This document shows, piece by piece, positions 8,825 to 16,402 of a stretch of 64,000 nt of DNA. The position numbers were made by a program, and so were the translations under genes. This DNA comes from Chryseobacterium sp. HSC-36S06 (GTDB lineage Bacteria > Bacteroidota > Bacteroidia > Flavobacteriales > Weeksellaceae), in the NCBI RefSeq assembly GCF_024171485.1, contig NZ_JALJZX010000001.1, positions 1,100,320 through 1,164,319 of the forward strand, in the 5' to 3' direction. Each line of letters begins with the position of its first letter. Within the stretch, counting starts at the first letter, position 1. A model generated the notes under the pieces. That model ran no database searches, was not told the origin of the DNA, and saw nothing but the letters and a program-made list of their open reading frames with translations.

Positions 8825-9237
8825 AGTGTAGCTGACCAGTTTTTTTTCAGTAAACTCATCAAAAAATCCGGGCATTTTACAACTTTATTGGTGTTTGCAT
8901 CCAGAAAAAAGAGGGTTGTTTTTGCTTCGGTGATCTTCTCTCTGGAACTGTTATAAATTTCGTACTCGAATTCAATTCTCACGCCGGGGAGTTTTTTGAT
9001 GTAGGTGTGAATTTCGAGAATTTCATCATAAAGTCCCGGCTTAAGATACTTAATGCTGAACTCCGAAACAGGTAACCATATCCCTTGATTTTCAATCTCA
9101 TTATATGGGATTCCGAGTTCGCGAAAAAGTTCCACTCTGGCCACTTCCAGGTATTCTGCATAGTTGCCGTAATAGACATATTTCATGGGGTCTGTTTCGC
9201 CGTAACGTACTCTAAGTGAGTGTGTTGTGTGTATCAT
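8821..9237 (-). CDS. Acyl-CoA thioesterase (YbgC/FadM-type hotdog fold)
   Basis: A 4HBT-superfamily thioesterase of about 138 residues. The pattern RYGETDPMKYVYYGNYAEYLEVAR carries the catalytic aspartate (TD) and the conserved tyrosines of the family; LEIHTYIKKLPGVRIEFEYEI forms the hotdog strands. Substrate not predictable. I chose the ATG at 9237 (MIHTTHSLRV) rather than the ATG at 9258, because the promoter -7 box (9260-9267, minus strand) ends one base before the latter, so the transcript should begin inside the longer reading. Confidence 0.85.
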   Translation of the reverse strand: MIHTTHSLRVRYGETDPMKYVYYGNYAEYLEVARVELFRELGIPYNEIENQGIWLPVSEFSIKYLKPGLYDEILEIHTYIKKLPGVRIEFEYEIYNSSREKITEAKTTLFFLDANTNKVVKCPDFLMSLLKKNWSATL

Positions 9238-9259
9238 TTTAAGGTTTAAATCAGTCATA

Positions 9260-9290
9260 CAAATATATTTTTAAATAATCAATAGCACAA
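9260..9290 (-). promoter_or_regulatory. Thioesterase promoter (TTG-N20-TATATTTG)
   Basis: On the minus strand TTG (complement of 9288-9290), 20 nt and TATATTTG (9267 to 9260). It fixes the start of the thioesterase at 9237. Confidence 0.6.
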
Positions 9291-9370
9291 AAATTTTTTT
9301 ATCAAAATTTAAAATTCGATATTTGTCTTCCCATCAAAATTAAACACTTGCAAGGAATTGCAGAACGAAA

Positions 9371-10825
9371 ATGAATGAAAATTTAACTCTTATTTGGGAA
9401 AAATGTCTACAGTTCATGAGGGATAACCTCAATGCAGCAGAAGATAACACTGATCTCAAAAAACTCGAAAACTCTTTTGATTTACTTTTCGACAATGTGC
9501 AGCCGGTATCATTGGTTAACAATAACCTTACGCTTTTAGTACCAAGCGATTTTTACAAAGAATATATTGAGGATAATTACTTATCCCTGCTTTCTGCCGC
9601 ACTCAAGAAAAATTTAGGAAAGGGAGTTAAGCTTTGGTATTCCGTAATGGAAAACAAGCCGAGTGGTCAGGAAAAACCCATCACTCTGAATGTGAAGGGT
9701 AAGAGTATTGCTACGCCGAAAGTTCAGGAAACACTTCCGCCGTCATTTTCTTCAAATCTAATCAATCCTTTCGTTGTTCCGGGGATGAAAAAAGTGAACA
9801 TCGATTCTAACCTGAAAGCAGATTTTTCATTTGACAATTACGTGGAAGGCGAAAGCAACAAGTTTGCTTCTACTGTAGCAAAATCTATTGCAAAAAGACC
9901 GGGGGCGACAGCCTTTAACCCGCTGTTTTTATATGGTGGTTACGGAGTTGGGAAAACCCACCTTGGCCATGCAGTAGGTCTGGAGGTTAAAAATGCTTAT
10001 CCGGACAAAGTAGTTCTTTATTTATCGTCAGAGAAATTTATCCAGCAGTTTGTATCCGCTGCGAAAGCGCATAAACAGACAGAATTTGCGAATTTCTACC
10101 AAATGGTTGATGTGCTGATTATCGATGATATTCAGTTTTTATCAGGTAAGAAATCTACGCAGGACAGCTTCTTCCATATTTTCGATTATCTGCACCAGAA
10201 CGGGAAACAGATTATCTTAACGTCGGATAAAGCGCCGGTTGATATTCTTGATATTCAGGACCGTATTGTTTCCCGTTTCAAATGGGGACTTTCTGCAGAA
10301 ATTAAATCTCCGGATTTTGACACCAGAAGAAAAATCATCGTAGATAAACTAAGCCGTGACGGAATCGTTTTAACCGAAGATATGCTCGATTTTCTTGCGT
10401 CTGAAGTAAAAACCAACGTTCGGGAACTTATCGGTGTGATCAATTCAGTAATCGCATATTCTACGATTTATAAATCTGAACTGAGCCTTGAACTTTTAAA
10501 GGAAACCATCAATAAAATTGCAGCCAACCAGAAAAAGGTCATCAACATTCCTTATATTCAGGATGTGGTTTGCGAATATTTCGGAATCCAGAGAGAGCAG
10601 CTTTTATCGAAAACCAGAAAAAGAGAAATTGCTTTGCCAAGACAGTTGGCGATGTATTTCGCCAAGGAATTTACCAACGCCACTTTCACCAAAATTGGTG
10701 AGGAAATGGGCGGAAAAGACCACTCAACGGTGATGTACGCGTGCGATACGATAAAAGACGTATCTAAAATCGATAAAGAACTGAAAAAGTACGTAAAAGA
10801 ACTTACCGAAAAAATTAAACAGTAG
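9371..10825 (+). CDS. dnaA: Chromosomal replication initiator protein DnaA
   Basis: Binds DnaA boxes at oriC and opens the duplex. 484 residues, with the four expected domains: an N-terminal interaction domain (1-90), a short linker, the AAA+ domain with Walker A GGYGVGKTH near residue 190 and Walker B VLIIDDIQFL near 255, and the C-terminal DNA-binding domain with the DnaA signature GKDHSTVMYACDTI near 455. A helix-turn-helix precedes it (PRQLAMYFAKEF). No copy of TTATNCACA or its complement is visible in the 134 bp upstream, so the origin is probably elsewhere. dnaN is not adjacent. GATATTTG at 9329-9336 may be a weak -7 box. Confidence 0.97.
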   Translation: MNENLTLIWEKCLQFMRDNLNAAEDNTDLKKLENSFDLLFDNVQPVSLVNNNLTLLVPSDFYKEYIEDNYLSLLSAALKKNLGKGVKLWYSVMENKPSGQEKPITLNVKGKSIATPKVQETLPPSFSSNLINPFVVPGMKKVNIDSNLKADFSFDNYVEGESNKFASTVAKSIAKRPGATAFNPLFLYGGYGVGKTHLGHAVGLEVKNAYPDKVVLYLSSEKFIQQFVSAAKAHKQTEFANFYQMVDVLIIDDIQFLSGKKSTQDSFFHIFDYLHQNGKQIILTSDKAPVDILDIQDRIVSRFKWGLSAEIKSPDFDTRRKIIVDKLSRDGIVLTEDMLDFLASEVKTNVRELIGVINSVIAYSTIYKSELSLELLKETINKIAANQKKVINIPYIQDVVCEYFGIQREQLLSKTRKREIALPRQLAMYFAKEFTNATFTKIGEEMGGKDHSTVMYACDTIKDVSKIDKELKKYVKELTEKIKQ

Positions 10826-10851
10826 ATTTGCCATATATTAATAATAAGAAG

Positions 10852-10883
10852 AGAAGGGGTTTTTTGAATTCCTTCTTTTTTTA
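10852..10883 (+). terminator. Terminator after dnaA
   Basis: AGAAGG (10852-10857) pairs with CCTTCT (10871-10876) across a 13-nt loop and is followed by seven T. The promoter of the next gene starts inside the loop. Confidence 0.55.
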
Positions 10884-10894
10884 TTTTAATTTTG
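10864..10894 (+). promoter_or_regulatory. Promoter of the phosphatase / methyltransferase pair
   Basis: TTG at 10864-10866, a 20-nt spacer, then TAATTTTG at 10887-10894; predicted start about 20 nt before the ATG at 10920. The -33 element lies in the dnaA terminator loop. Confidence 0.6.
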
Positions 10895-10919
10895 AAGGCT
10901 TCAAATAAAATAACACCAC

Positions 10920-11381
10920 ATGAAAATCCTTGTTGTATGTCTTGGCAATATTTGCAGAAGTCCGCTTGCTGAAGGTATTTTAAAATCAAAACTTCCCGAA
11001 AATTTCACCGTTGATTCTGCCGGAACCATTTCTCTTCATGAAGGTGAGCATCCGGACAAACGTGCAATTGAAACTGCAGAAAATCACGGAATTAAGATAG
11101 GAAAACAGCGATCCCGACCGATTACCAAAAAAGATTTAGAAGATTTCGATAAGATCTACTGTATGGATATCAGCGTTTATGAAGATGTAATTTCGATGGC
11201 GAAGAATGAAGAACAGCGCACTAAAGTTGCTCTGTTTTTGGAAGAAGCAGAAATCCCTGAGAACAACTACGAAGTTTTCGATCCCTACTGGAGCGGGCTT
11301 GATGGTTTCGAAAAAGTTTATGCGCTTTTGGAAGAAGCTTCAGAAAAAATCAAATCAAAGTTACTGAACAATCACCACTAA
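10920..11381 (+). CDS. Low-molecular-weight protein-tyrosine phosphatase
   Basis: 153 residues, the full family length. The P-loop CLGNICRSPLAEG at residues 7-19 supplies the catalytic Cys and Arg (CX5R), and the general-acid aspartate is in DPYWSG near residue 121. Cytoplasmic. Relatives dephosphorylate phosphotyrosine (or phosphoarginine) proteins, often linked to capsule export; no capsule genes are nearby, so the target is unknown. Eleven bases separate it from the next gene, which suggests an operon. Confidence 0.92.
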   Translation: MKILVVCLGNICRSPLAEGILKSKLPENFTVDSAGTISLHEGEHPDKRAIETAENHGIKIGKQRSRPITKKDLEDFDKIYCMDISVYEDVISMAKNEEQRTKVALFLEEAEIPENNYEVFDPYWSGLDGFEKVYALLEEASEKIKSKLLNNHH

Positions 11382-11392
11382 TATTTTTTACG

Positions 11393-12091
11393 ATGTTATT
11401 TTTAATACCGGCATATCTCTCAGAAAATTCCCCACTTGAATATTTCGCGCCTGCCATCAAAGAATATATTCTGAAAACCGACTATTTCTTTGTAGAAAAC
11501 GAAAAAACCGCCAGAAAAGTCATTAAATTTTTTGCGCCTGAAAAAAAACAGGCTGATCTGAAACTCTTTCTGCTTGATAAATATTCTGAACGTAAAGATT
11601 TACAGGAAGCTCAGATGCTCATGAAAAATGGTCAGGATTTCGGTTTGCTGTCGGAAGCCGGACTTCCGTGTATCGCAGATCCCGGAAATCTGATGGTGAA
11701 ATGGTGTCACGAAAACAATATTAAAGTAATTCCGGTAAACGGACCTTCATCCATTATTCTGGCTTTAATTTCAAGCGGCTTTAATGGTCAGGAATTTACG
11801 TTTCACGGATACTTGCCCATTGATAAAGCCGAGAAAAAAGCAAGAATTCAGTTTTTAGAAAATCAGGTTCAAAAAACCGGGTATTCACAGATTTTCATGG
11901 AAACGCCTTACAGAAATAATCCACTATTTGAAGATCTTTGTAAATTTCTCTCTCCGAATACCAAACTTTGTATCGCAGCAAATATTAATGATCCGAATGA
12001 GGAATTCATAAGAACTTTAAGCATTAAAGAATGGCAGAAAAACAAGCCCGAACTTCATAAAGTACCGGCAGTTTTTGTGCTTGGAAAATAG
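11393..12091 (+). CDS. RsmI-like SAM-dependent methyltransferase (tetrapyrrole-methylase fold)
   Basis: 232 residues of the tetrapyrrole methylase superfamily. Recognisable pieces: LLSEAGLPCIADPGNLMV (the SEAG.P.I.DPG motif of RsmI), VIPVNGPSSIILALISSG, and FHGYLP. RsmI makes the 2'-O-methyl of 16S rRNA C1402. This form lacks the extended C-terminal helical domain of the longer RsmI proteins, and flavobacteria often carry a second longer paralogue, so its exact substrate is uncertain. Probably translated from the same message as the phosphatase gene just upstream. Confidence 0.85.
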   Translation: MLFLIPAYLSENSPLEYFAPAIKEYILKTDYFFVENEKTARKVIKFFAPEKKQADLKLFLLDKYSERKDLQEAQMLMKNGQDFGLLSEAGLPCIADPGNLMVKWCHENNIKVIPVNGPSSIILALISSGFNGQEFTFHGYLPIDKAEKKARIQFLENQVQKTGYSQIFMETPYRNNPLFEDLCKFLSPNTKLCIAANINDPNEEFIRTLSIKEWQKNKPELHKVPAVFVLGK

Positions 12092-12153
12092 TTTAACTTC
12101 CTTTAACAGCGACTTTGCATCATTATTGAATCTGACTGATAAAATAAATTATT

Positions 12154-12531
12154 ATGTCAGATAAAAAGTTAGCAGGCCTTTGGCTTGATCAGAACAAAGC
12201 AGTTGTTGTAAAAAATCACGATGCGCAGAATGCCTTTAAATTTTTCCTGTGTTCACCTGTGAAAGCGGTTATACAGCACGGAAATTCAAGTGAGAATGCC
12301 GGTAATAACGCCGAACAGACGAATAAGGCAAAATACTTTAAGGAGATTGCCCATCTGTTAACCAATTCCGAAGAAGTTTATGTTACCGGACCGGGACAGA
12401 TTCAGGAAGAGCTGAAAAGTTTTCTTCATGAAACCGCACAGTTTAAAAACCTTAAAATCACTTTAGATACGGCGCAGCAAATGAGCGACGAACAGGTTCT
12501 GGAAACGGTGAAAAAACATTTCGGAGAATAG
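12154..12531 (+). CDS. Conserved hypothetical cytoplasmic protein (possible eL30e/eRF1-like fold)
   Basis: 125 residues, no signal peptide or membrane segment. The C-terminal half (HLLTNSEEVYVTGPGQIQEELKSFL ... LKITLDTAQQMSDEQVLETVKKHF) reads as alternating strand/helix and looks like the third domain of eRF1-like stress proteins, where a G.G..Q..L...L turn is typical. I do not recognise a named family with certainty and assign no function. It has its own gap of 62 bp upstream and ends before a perfect bidirectional terminator. Confidence 0.65.
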   Translation: MSDKKLAGLWLDQNKAVVVKNHDAQNAFKFFLCSPVKAVIQHGNSSENAGNNAEQTNKAKYFKEIAHLLTNSEEVYVTGPGQIQEELKSFLHETAQFKNLKITLDTAQQMSDEQVLETVKKHFGE

Positions 12532-12550
12532 TTAAGAAAACGAATAAAAA

Positions 12551-12580
12551 AAAGCGGTCAGCAATTGACCGCTTTTTTTA
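12551..12580. terminator. Bidirectional terminator between convergent genes
   Basis: AGCGGTCA (12553-12560) and TGACCGCT (12566-12573) form a perfect stem flanked by an A-run on the left and a T-run on the right; it serves 12154-12531 (+) and 12578-12982 (-). Confidence 0.85.
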
Positions 12581-12982
12581 TTTTTTATAATGGTAAGAAT
12601 ATCCATCGTTGGTGTGATCGCCGAGGTAGAGGTTTGAAGAGTCGATACCGTCAACAAAAACGTCGGGGTAATTCGAGAAATCGATAAACAGTTTTTCTTT
12701 GTGTTCATTTGGCGTAACTTCCTTTAAAAGGTTGTAAGTTCCTTCGCTCACCGTAGCATCATTTTCTTTAACGGTGTAAATATAGGTATCTGTAAAAGTT
12801 ATGGTGCGCTGTATACCGGTGCTTGCGGGAGTATCATTGATGTTTCCGATTCCGCCCGTTGTGGCTGCCCAGTTCCAGGTTCCTACAAACTGTTCGTTAG
12901 ACAGTTCATCTTCCCTCGTTCCGCAGGCTACAAATACAGTAACGACTATTAAAGAAAATAAAAAGATGTTTAATTTTTTCAT
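12578..12982 (-). CDS. Small lipoprotein, lipocalin-like
   Basis: 134 residues. Type II signal peptide with lipobox FVAC at about residues 17-20. The mature part, beginning LSNEQFVGTWNWAATTGGIG and continuing RTITFTDTYIYTVKENDATVSEGTYNL, has the GTW opening and strand pattern of lipocalin-like domains common in Bacteroidetes lipoproteins. No function can be assigned. -7 box TAATTTTG at 13000-13007 on the minus strand. Confidence 0.75.
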   Translation of the reverse strand: MKKLNIFLFSLIVVTVFVACGTREDELSNEQFVGTWNWAATTGGIGNINDTPASTGIQRTITFTDTYIYTVKENDATVSEGTYNLLKEVTPNEHKEKLFIDFSNYPDVFVDGIDSSNLYLGDHTNDGYSYHYKK

Positions 12983-12999
12983 GGAGTTCGTTTAAAGAA

Positions 13000-13007
13000 C
13001 AAAATTA
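13000..13007 (-). promoter_or_regulatory. -7 promoter box of the lipocalin-like lipoprotein
   Basis: TAATTTTG on the minus strand, 17 nt before the ATG at 12982. Confidence 0.45.
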
Positions 13008-13033
13008 CGGTTTTTTATACCTCATTAAAATGT

Positions 13034-13912
13034 TCAGTCTTTATTATTTGAATGAGAAGAATCATTAAAAGTGGACTGTTTCTTCCTGCTGCGCCATTTT
13101 CTGTAGAACATGATAATGAAAGGGGTGAGAATTAGGAACGGCCAAAGTGAAATAAGACCCAGTACGAAACTTACAAAAATATTCCAGCCCTGTGCTACCG
13201 AATCTGAAAACCTGCTTCCAAAACCGATCTTTGATGTCACTGAGCTTCGTGGTTTTTCTTTGCTGAGGCTAAGTCGTAGCGTGCTGTAATTGACACGGTC
13301 GTCGATAAATCGGAGTCTGCCTTCAGCAACATCGATTTCGTCTTCCAGTTTGCGGATGTTTTCCTGAATTTCGAGCATGTCTTTTGTTGTCGCGGCATTC
13401 TTCAGGAGGTTGCGGTATTTATCAAGATAAATTCTTTTGTTTTCCAGTTTTATCGCAACATCGGTGTATTCTTCGGTTACGTCTTCAGAAGAAATGTTTT
13501 TGTATTCAACTGCACCGATTCCGTCGGCAAATGAGGAGATCAGCTGATCGAAATTCTCGTGAGGAACTCGAATTACAAGGTTTAAATCCTCAGAGGTTTC
13601 AGTATTATTGAAAGTTTCGCTTTGGGTGTAGGCATTTTGTTTTTTAAGGATTCCGTCAACCTTTGATTTTGCTTCATTAATATTGGCAACAGCAAGTCCC
13701 ATCTCGCCGTTTTTAATGATCTTTTTCGCAATGCTGTCATTTTTGGCCGGAGCTGTATCAGACTTAACTGAAGACGATTTTGAATTTCTGGCAGCATCTT
13801 CCGGAATTACTTCCATGAGAGCCGCGTTGACCTCAGTTTCCACCGCTAAAGGTTCGTTTTTTGAACAGCTTATGATAGTCATGAGAGCGAAAAGGATGAT
13901 TTTTATTTTCAT
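13034..13912 (-). CDS. DUF4349 lipoprotein with C-terminal membrane segment
   Basis: 292 residues. Lipobox IISC at about 13-16, a low-complexity Ser/Asp/Lys stretch, then the DUF4349 core: KIIKNGEMGLAVANINEAKSKVDGIL, LVIRVPHENFDQLISSF, a long coiled coil (LENKRIYLDKYRNLLKNA ... IQENIRKLEDEIDVAEGRLRFID) and NYSTLRLSLS. A hydrophobic helix near 240-260 (FVSFVLGLISLWPFLIL) is followed by a basic tail. Such proteins are anchored in the inner membrane; their role is unknown. No -7 box is obvious upstream. Confidence 0.88.
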   Translation of the reverse strand: MKIKIILFALMTIISCSKNEPLAVETEVNAALMEVIPEDAARNSKSSSVKSDTAPAKNDSIAKKIIKNGEMGLAVANINEAKSKVDGILKKQNAYTQSETFNNTETSEDLNLVIRVPHENFDQLISSFADGIGAVEYKNISSEDVTEEYTDVAIKLENKRIYLDKYRNLLKNAATTKDMLEIQENIRKLEDEIDVAEGRLRFIDDRVNYSTLRLSLSKEKPRSSVTSKIGFGSRFSDSVAQGWNIFVSFVLGLISLWPFLILTPFIIMFYRKWRSRKKQSTFNDSSHSNNKD

Positions 13913-13977
13913 TTTGTATCAGGAATGTTGTTTCTCTTATAAATGTATGAAAATTTTATGTTGCTGAAGTGGTTTTA

Positions 13978-14007
13978 CTAAAAAAGACGCACTTTTCTGT
14001 GCGTCTT
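13978..14007 (-). terminator. Terminator of metG
   Basis: Nine-base arms AAGACGCAC / GTGCGTCTT (13984-13992, 13999-14007) around a 6-nt loop, followed on the minus strand by a T-run. Confidence 0.85.
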
Positions 14008-14031
14008 AAATTTTTTTAAAAAAGATTTGTT

Positions 14032-16065
14032 TTATCCGATTTCTATACCGTTTTCTACGGTCTCGTCCGGCGTTACAAAAACAAGTTTTCCTTCTGCATT
14101 GTTGGTCAAAAGCAGCATTCCCTGAGATTCTATTCCGCGGATTTTTCTTGGGGCAAGATTTAATAAGATCATTACCTGTTTACCGATGCATTCTTCAGGA
14201 GTGAAGCTTTCGGCAACTCCGGAAACTACAGTTCTTACGTCCACGCCCGTATCAACGCTGAATTTTAACAGTTTATCTGCTTTTTCCACTTTTTCAGCGG
14301 TAAGAATTGTTGCTGTTCTTAAATCTATTTTGGTGAAATCATCAAACTGAATTTCGTCTTTCATGGGGTTTGCTTTAGGATTAGTTTTTTTATTGGATTC
14401 TTTTGTGTTCTCCAGTTTCTGAATCTGGAAATCAATCGTTTCATCTTCAATTTTTGAAAATAACAGTTCTGCAGGATTGATTTGGTGACCGGTTTTAATC
14501 AAAACTTTTTCATTCTGAATTTCTTTCCAACCGAGTTGCGAAACATTAAACATTTTCTGCAGTTTGTCAGCGCTGAATGGCATAAACGGCTCGCATACCT
14601 GTGCTAAACCCACAGCAATCTGTGCGGCTACAAACAGCGAGTTTGCCGCTTTTTCTGGATGGTCTTTAATGGTTTTCCAAGGTTCTTCGGTCTGCAGATA
14701 CTGGTTTCCAAATCTTGCCAAATTCATCATTGCTGATAAAGCGTTTCTGAATTCATAATTCTCAAGGAAATTTTCGATTTCAGTGGCCGCTTTGGTGATT
14801 TCTTCAAGTTCCGGAGCGCTTGCATCGCCTGCAGGAACAATTCCGTCGTAATATTTGTGAATCAGTACAGCAACTCTGTTAATAAAGTTTCCGAAAATCC
14901 CTACCAATTCAGAATTGTTCTTCGTCTGGAAATCTTTCCAGGTAAAATTGTTGTCTTTGGTTTCCGGTGCCGAAGAAAGTAAGGCATAGCGCAGAACATC
15001 CTGTTGGCCCGGGAATTCTTCAACATATTCGTGTGCCCAGACTGCCCAGTTTCGGGAGGTTGAAATTTTATCGTTTTCAAGATTTAAGAATTCGAATGCC
15101 GGAACGTTCGTTGGCATCATATAATCGCCGTGCGCTTTCATCATCGCCGGGAAAATAATACAGTGGAAAACGATATTGTCTTTGCCTATGAAATGTACAA
15201 GATCAGAATTTTCGTTCTGCCAGTAATCTTTCCAGTCTTTGCCGGTCTTTTCTGCCCATTCCTGAGTGAAGGAGATGTAACCAATCGGCGCATCAAACCA
15301 AACATAAAGCACTTTTCCGTCGGCATCAGGCAACGGAACGGGAACGCCCCAGTTGAGGTCACGCGTCATTGCTCTCGGTTTCAAACCGTCGTTCAGCCAG
15401 GATTTTACCTGACCGTAAACATTAGGTTTCCAGTCGTCTTTATGGCCTTCGATAATCCATTCGTTCAGGAAGTTTTCGTAATCATTTAAGGGAAGATACC
15501 AGTTTTTGGTTTCTTTCAACACCGGTATATTTCCGCTTAACATCGATTTGGGGTTGATAAGTTCGGAAGGCGAAAGGGTAGAGCCGCATTTTTCGCACTG
15601 GTCCCCGTAAGCACCGTCGTTGCCGCAATTCGGACAGGTTCCCACGATATATCGGTCTGCAAGAAATTCATTTGCCTGTTCGTCAAAATACTGTTCGGAA
15701 ACTTCTTCGGTGAATTTGTCCTTATTATATAATGTCGAAAAAAAATTCTGACTTACCTCGTAATGTTTTTTGGAAGTTGTACGAGAATATTCGTCGAAAG
15801 AGATGCCTAAATCACTGAAAGATTTTTTAATGATTCCGTGATATTTATCTACAATATCCTGAGGTGTTACGCCTTCTTTTTTTGCTCTTATAGTGATGGG
15901 AATTCCGTGTTCATCGGAACCGCAGATAAATGCTACGTCTCTTCCCAGTCGTCTCTGTATTCTTGCGTATACATCGGCAGGGATGTAAACCCCAGCCAAG
16001 TGGCCAATATGTACCGGCCCGTTCGCATAAGGCAACGCCGCCGTGATCATCTTTCTTTCTGACAT
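14032..16065 (-). CDS. metG: Methionine--tRNA ligase with C-terminal tRNA-binding domain
   Basis: Charges tRNA-Met with methionine. 677 residues. HIGH motif at about residues 19-22 (PVHIGHLAG), a zinc knuckle CPNCGNDGAYGDQCEKCG near 145-160, the KMSKS loop present as KISTS near 333, an anticodon-binding helical domain to about 550, then a linker and an OB-fold tRNA-binding domain (about 575-677, FTKIDLRTATILTAEKVEKA ... VVSGVAESF ... RGIESQGMLL). The fused OB domain usually makes the enzyme a dimer. Preceded by TATCTTTG (16085-16092, minus strand), about 19 nt before the ATG. Confidence 0.97.
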   Translation of the reverse strand: MSERKMITAALPYANGPVHIGHLAGVYIPADVYARIQRRLGRDVAFICGSDEHGIPITIRAKKEGVTPQDIVDKYHGIIKKSFSDLGISFDEYSRTTSKKHYEVSQNFFSTLYNKDKFTEEVSEQYFDEQANEFLADRYIVGTCPNCGNDGAYGDQCEKCGSTLSPSELINPKSMLSGNIPVLKETKNWYLPLNDYENFLNEWIIEGHKDDWKPNVYGQVKSWLNDGLKPRAMTRDLNWGVPVPLPDADGKVLYVWFDAPIGYISFTQEWAEKTGKDWKDYWQNENSDLVHFIGKDNIVFHCIIFPAMMKAHGDYMMPTNVPAFEFLNLENDKISTSRNWAVWAHEYVEEFPGQQDVLRYALLSSAPETKDNNFTWKDFQTKNNSELVGIFGNFINRVAVLIHKYYDGIVPAGDASAPELEEITKAATEIENFLENYEFRNALSAMMNLARFGNQYLQTEEPWKTIKDHPEKAANSLFVAAQIAVGLAQVCEPFMPFSADKLQKMFNVSQLGWKEIQNEKVLIKTGHQINPAELLFSKIEDETIDFQIQKLENTKESNKKTNPKANPMKDEIQFDDFTKIDLRTATILTAEKVEKADKLLKFSVDTGVDVRTVVSGVAESFTPEECIGKQVMILLNLAPRKIRGIESQGMLLLTNNAEGKLVFVTPDETVENGIEIG

Positions 16066-16401
16066 ACTATTATTATAATTTAGGCAAAGATACGGGTTAT
16101 GACGTTTAGTTGGAAATTTTGGGGATTTATTGAAGGATTCGGAATCGTACGATCATTAATTTGATAAACGAATGTTTAACTTTATGTTAAAGTTTATACT
16201 CTCATATGTGAGACAATAGGAATGGTAAGTAATTGTAAAGTAGGTGTTTAAGAAATATAAGGTCTTTTAATATATGATAAATCTCAGATATAATTAACAA
16301 TATTATGATAATTTTAATAATAGTTGAATTTTTGTTTAAATTGCAGTGCTTCTTCAAAGGAGCTGTTATGTATTGAATATTAATCCTTAAATTTTATTTT
16401 T
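16066..16401. promoter_or_regulatory. Intergenic control region between metG and the maltodextrin locus
   Basis: No gene. It holds the metG -7 box (TATCTTTG, 16085-16092, minus strand), an inverted repeat AACTTTA-TGT-TAAAGTT at 16178-16194, an imperfect palindrome CTCATATGTGAG at 16201-16212, an AT-rich stretch, and the -33 element of the susC promoter. The two palindromes lie 160-200 bp upstream of that promoter and could bind a regulator; this is inference. Confidence 0.5.
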
Positions 16402-16402
16402 G
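16373..16402 (+). promoter_or_regulatory. Promoter of the maltodextrin locus (TTG-N19-TATTTTTG)
   Basis: TTG at 16373-16375, exactly 19 nt, then TATTTTTG at 16395-16402. The last base of the box is the first base of the GTG start codon of susC, so the transcript should begin about 16408. Confidence 0.65.

Noticed and set aside
9238..9370. Possible chromosomal origin next to dnaA
   Set aside because: The gap is AT-rich, but no TTATNCACA box or complement is visible, and dnaN is not adjacent.
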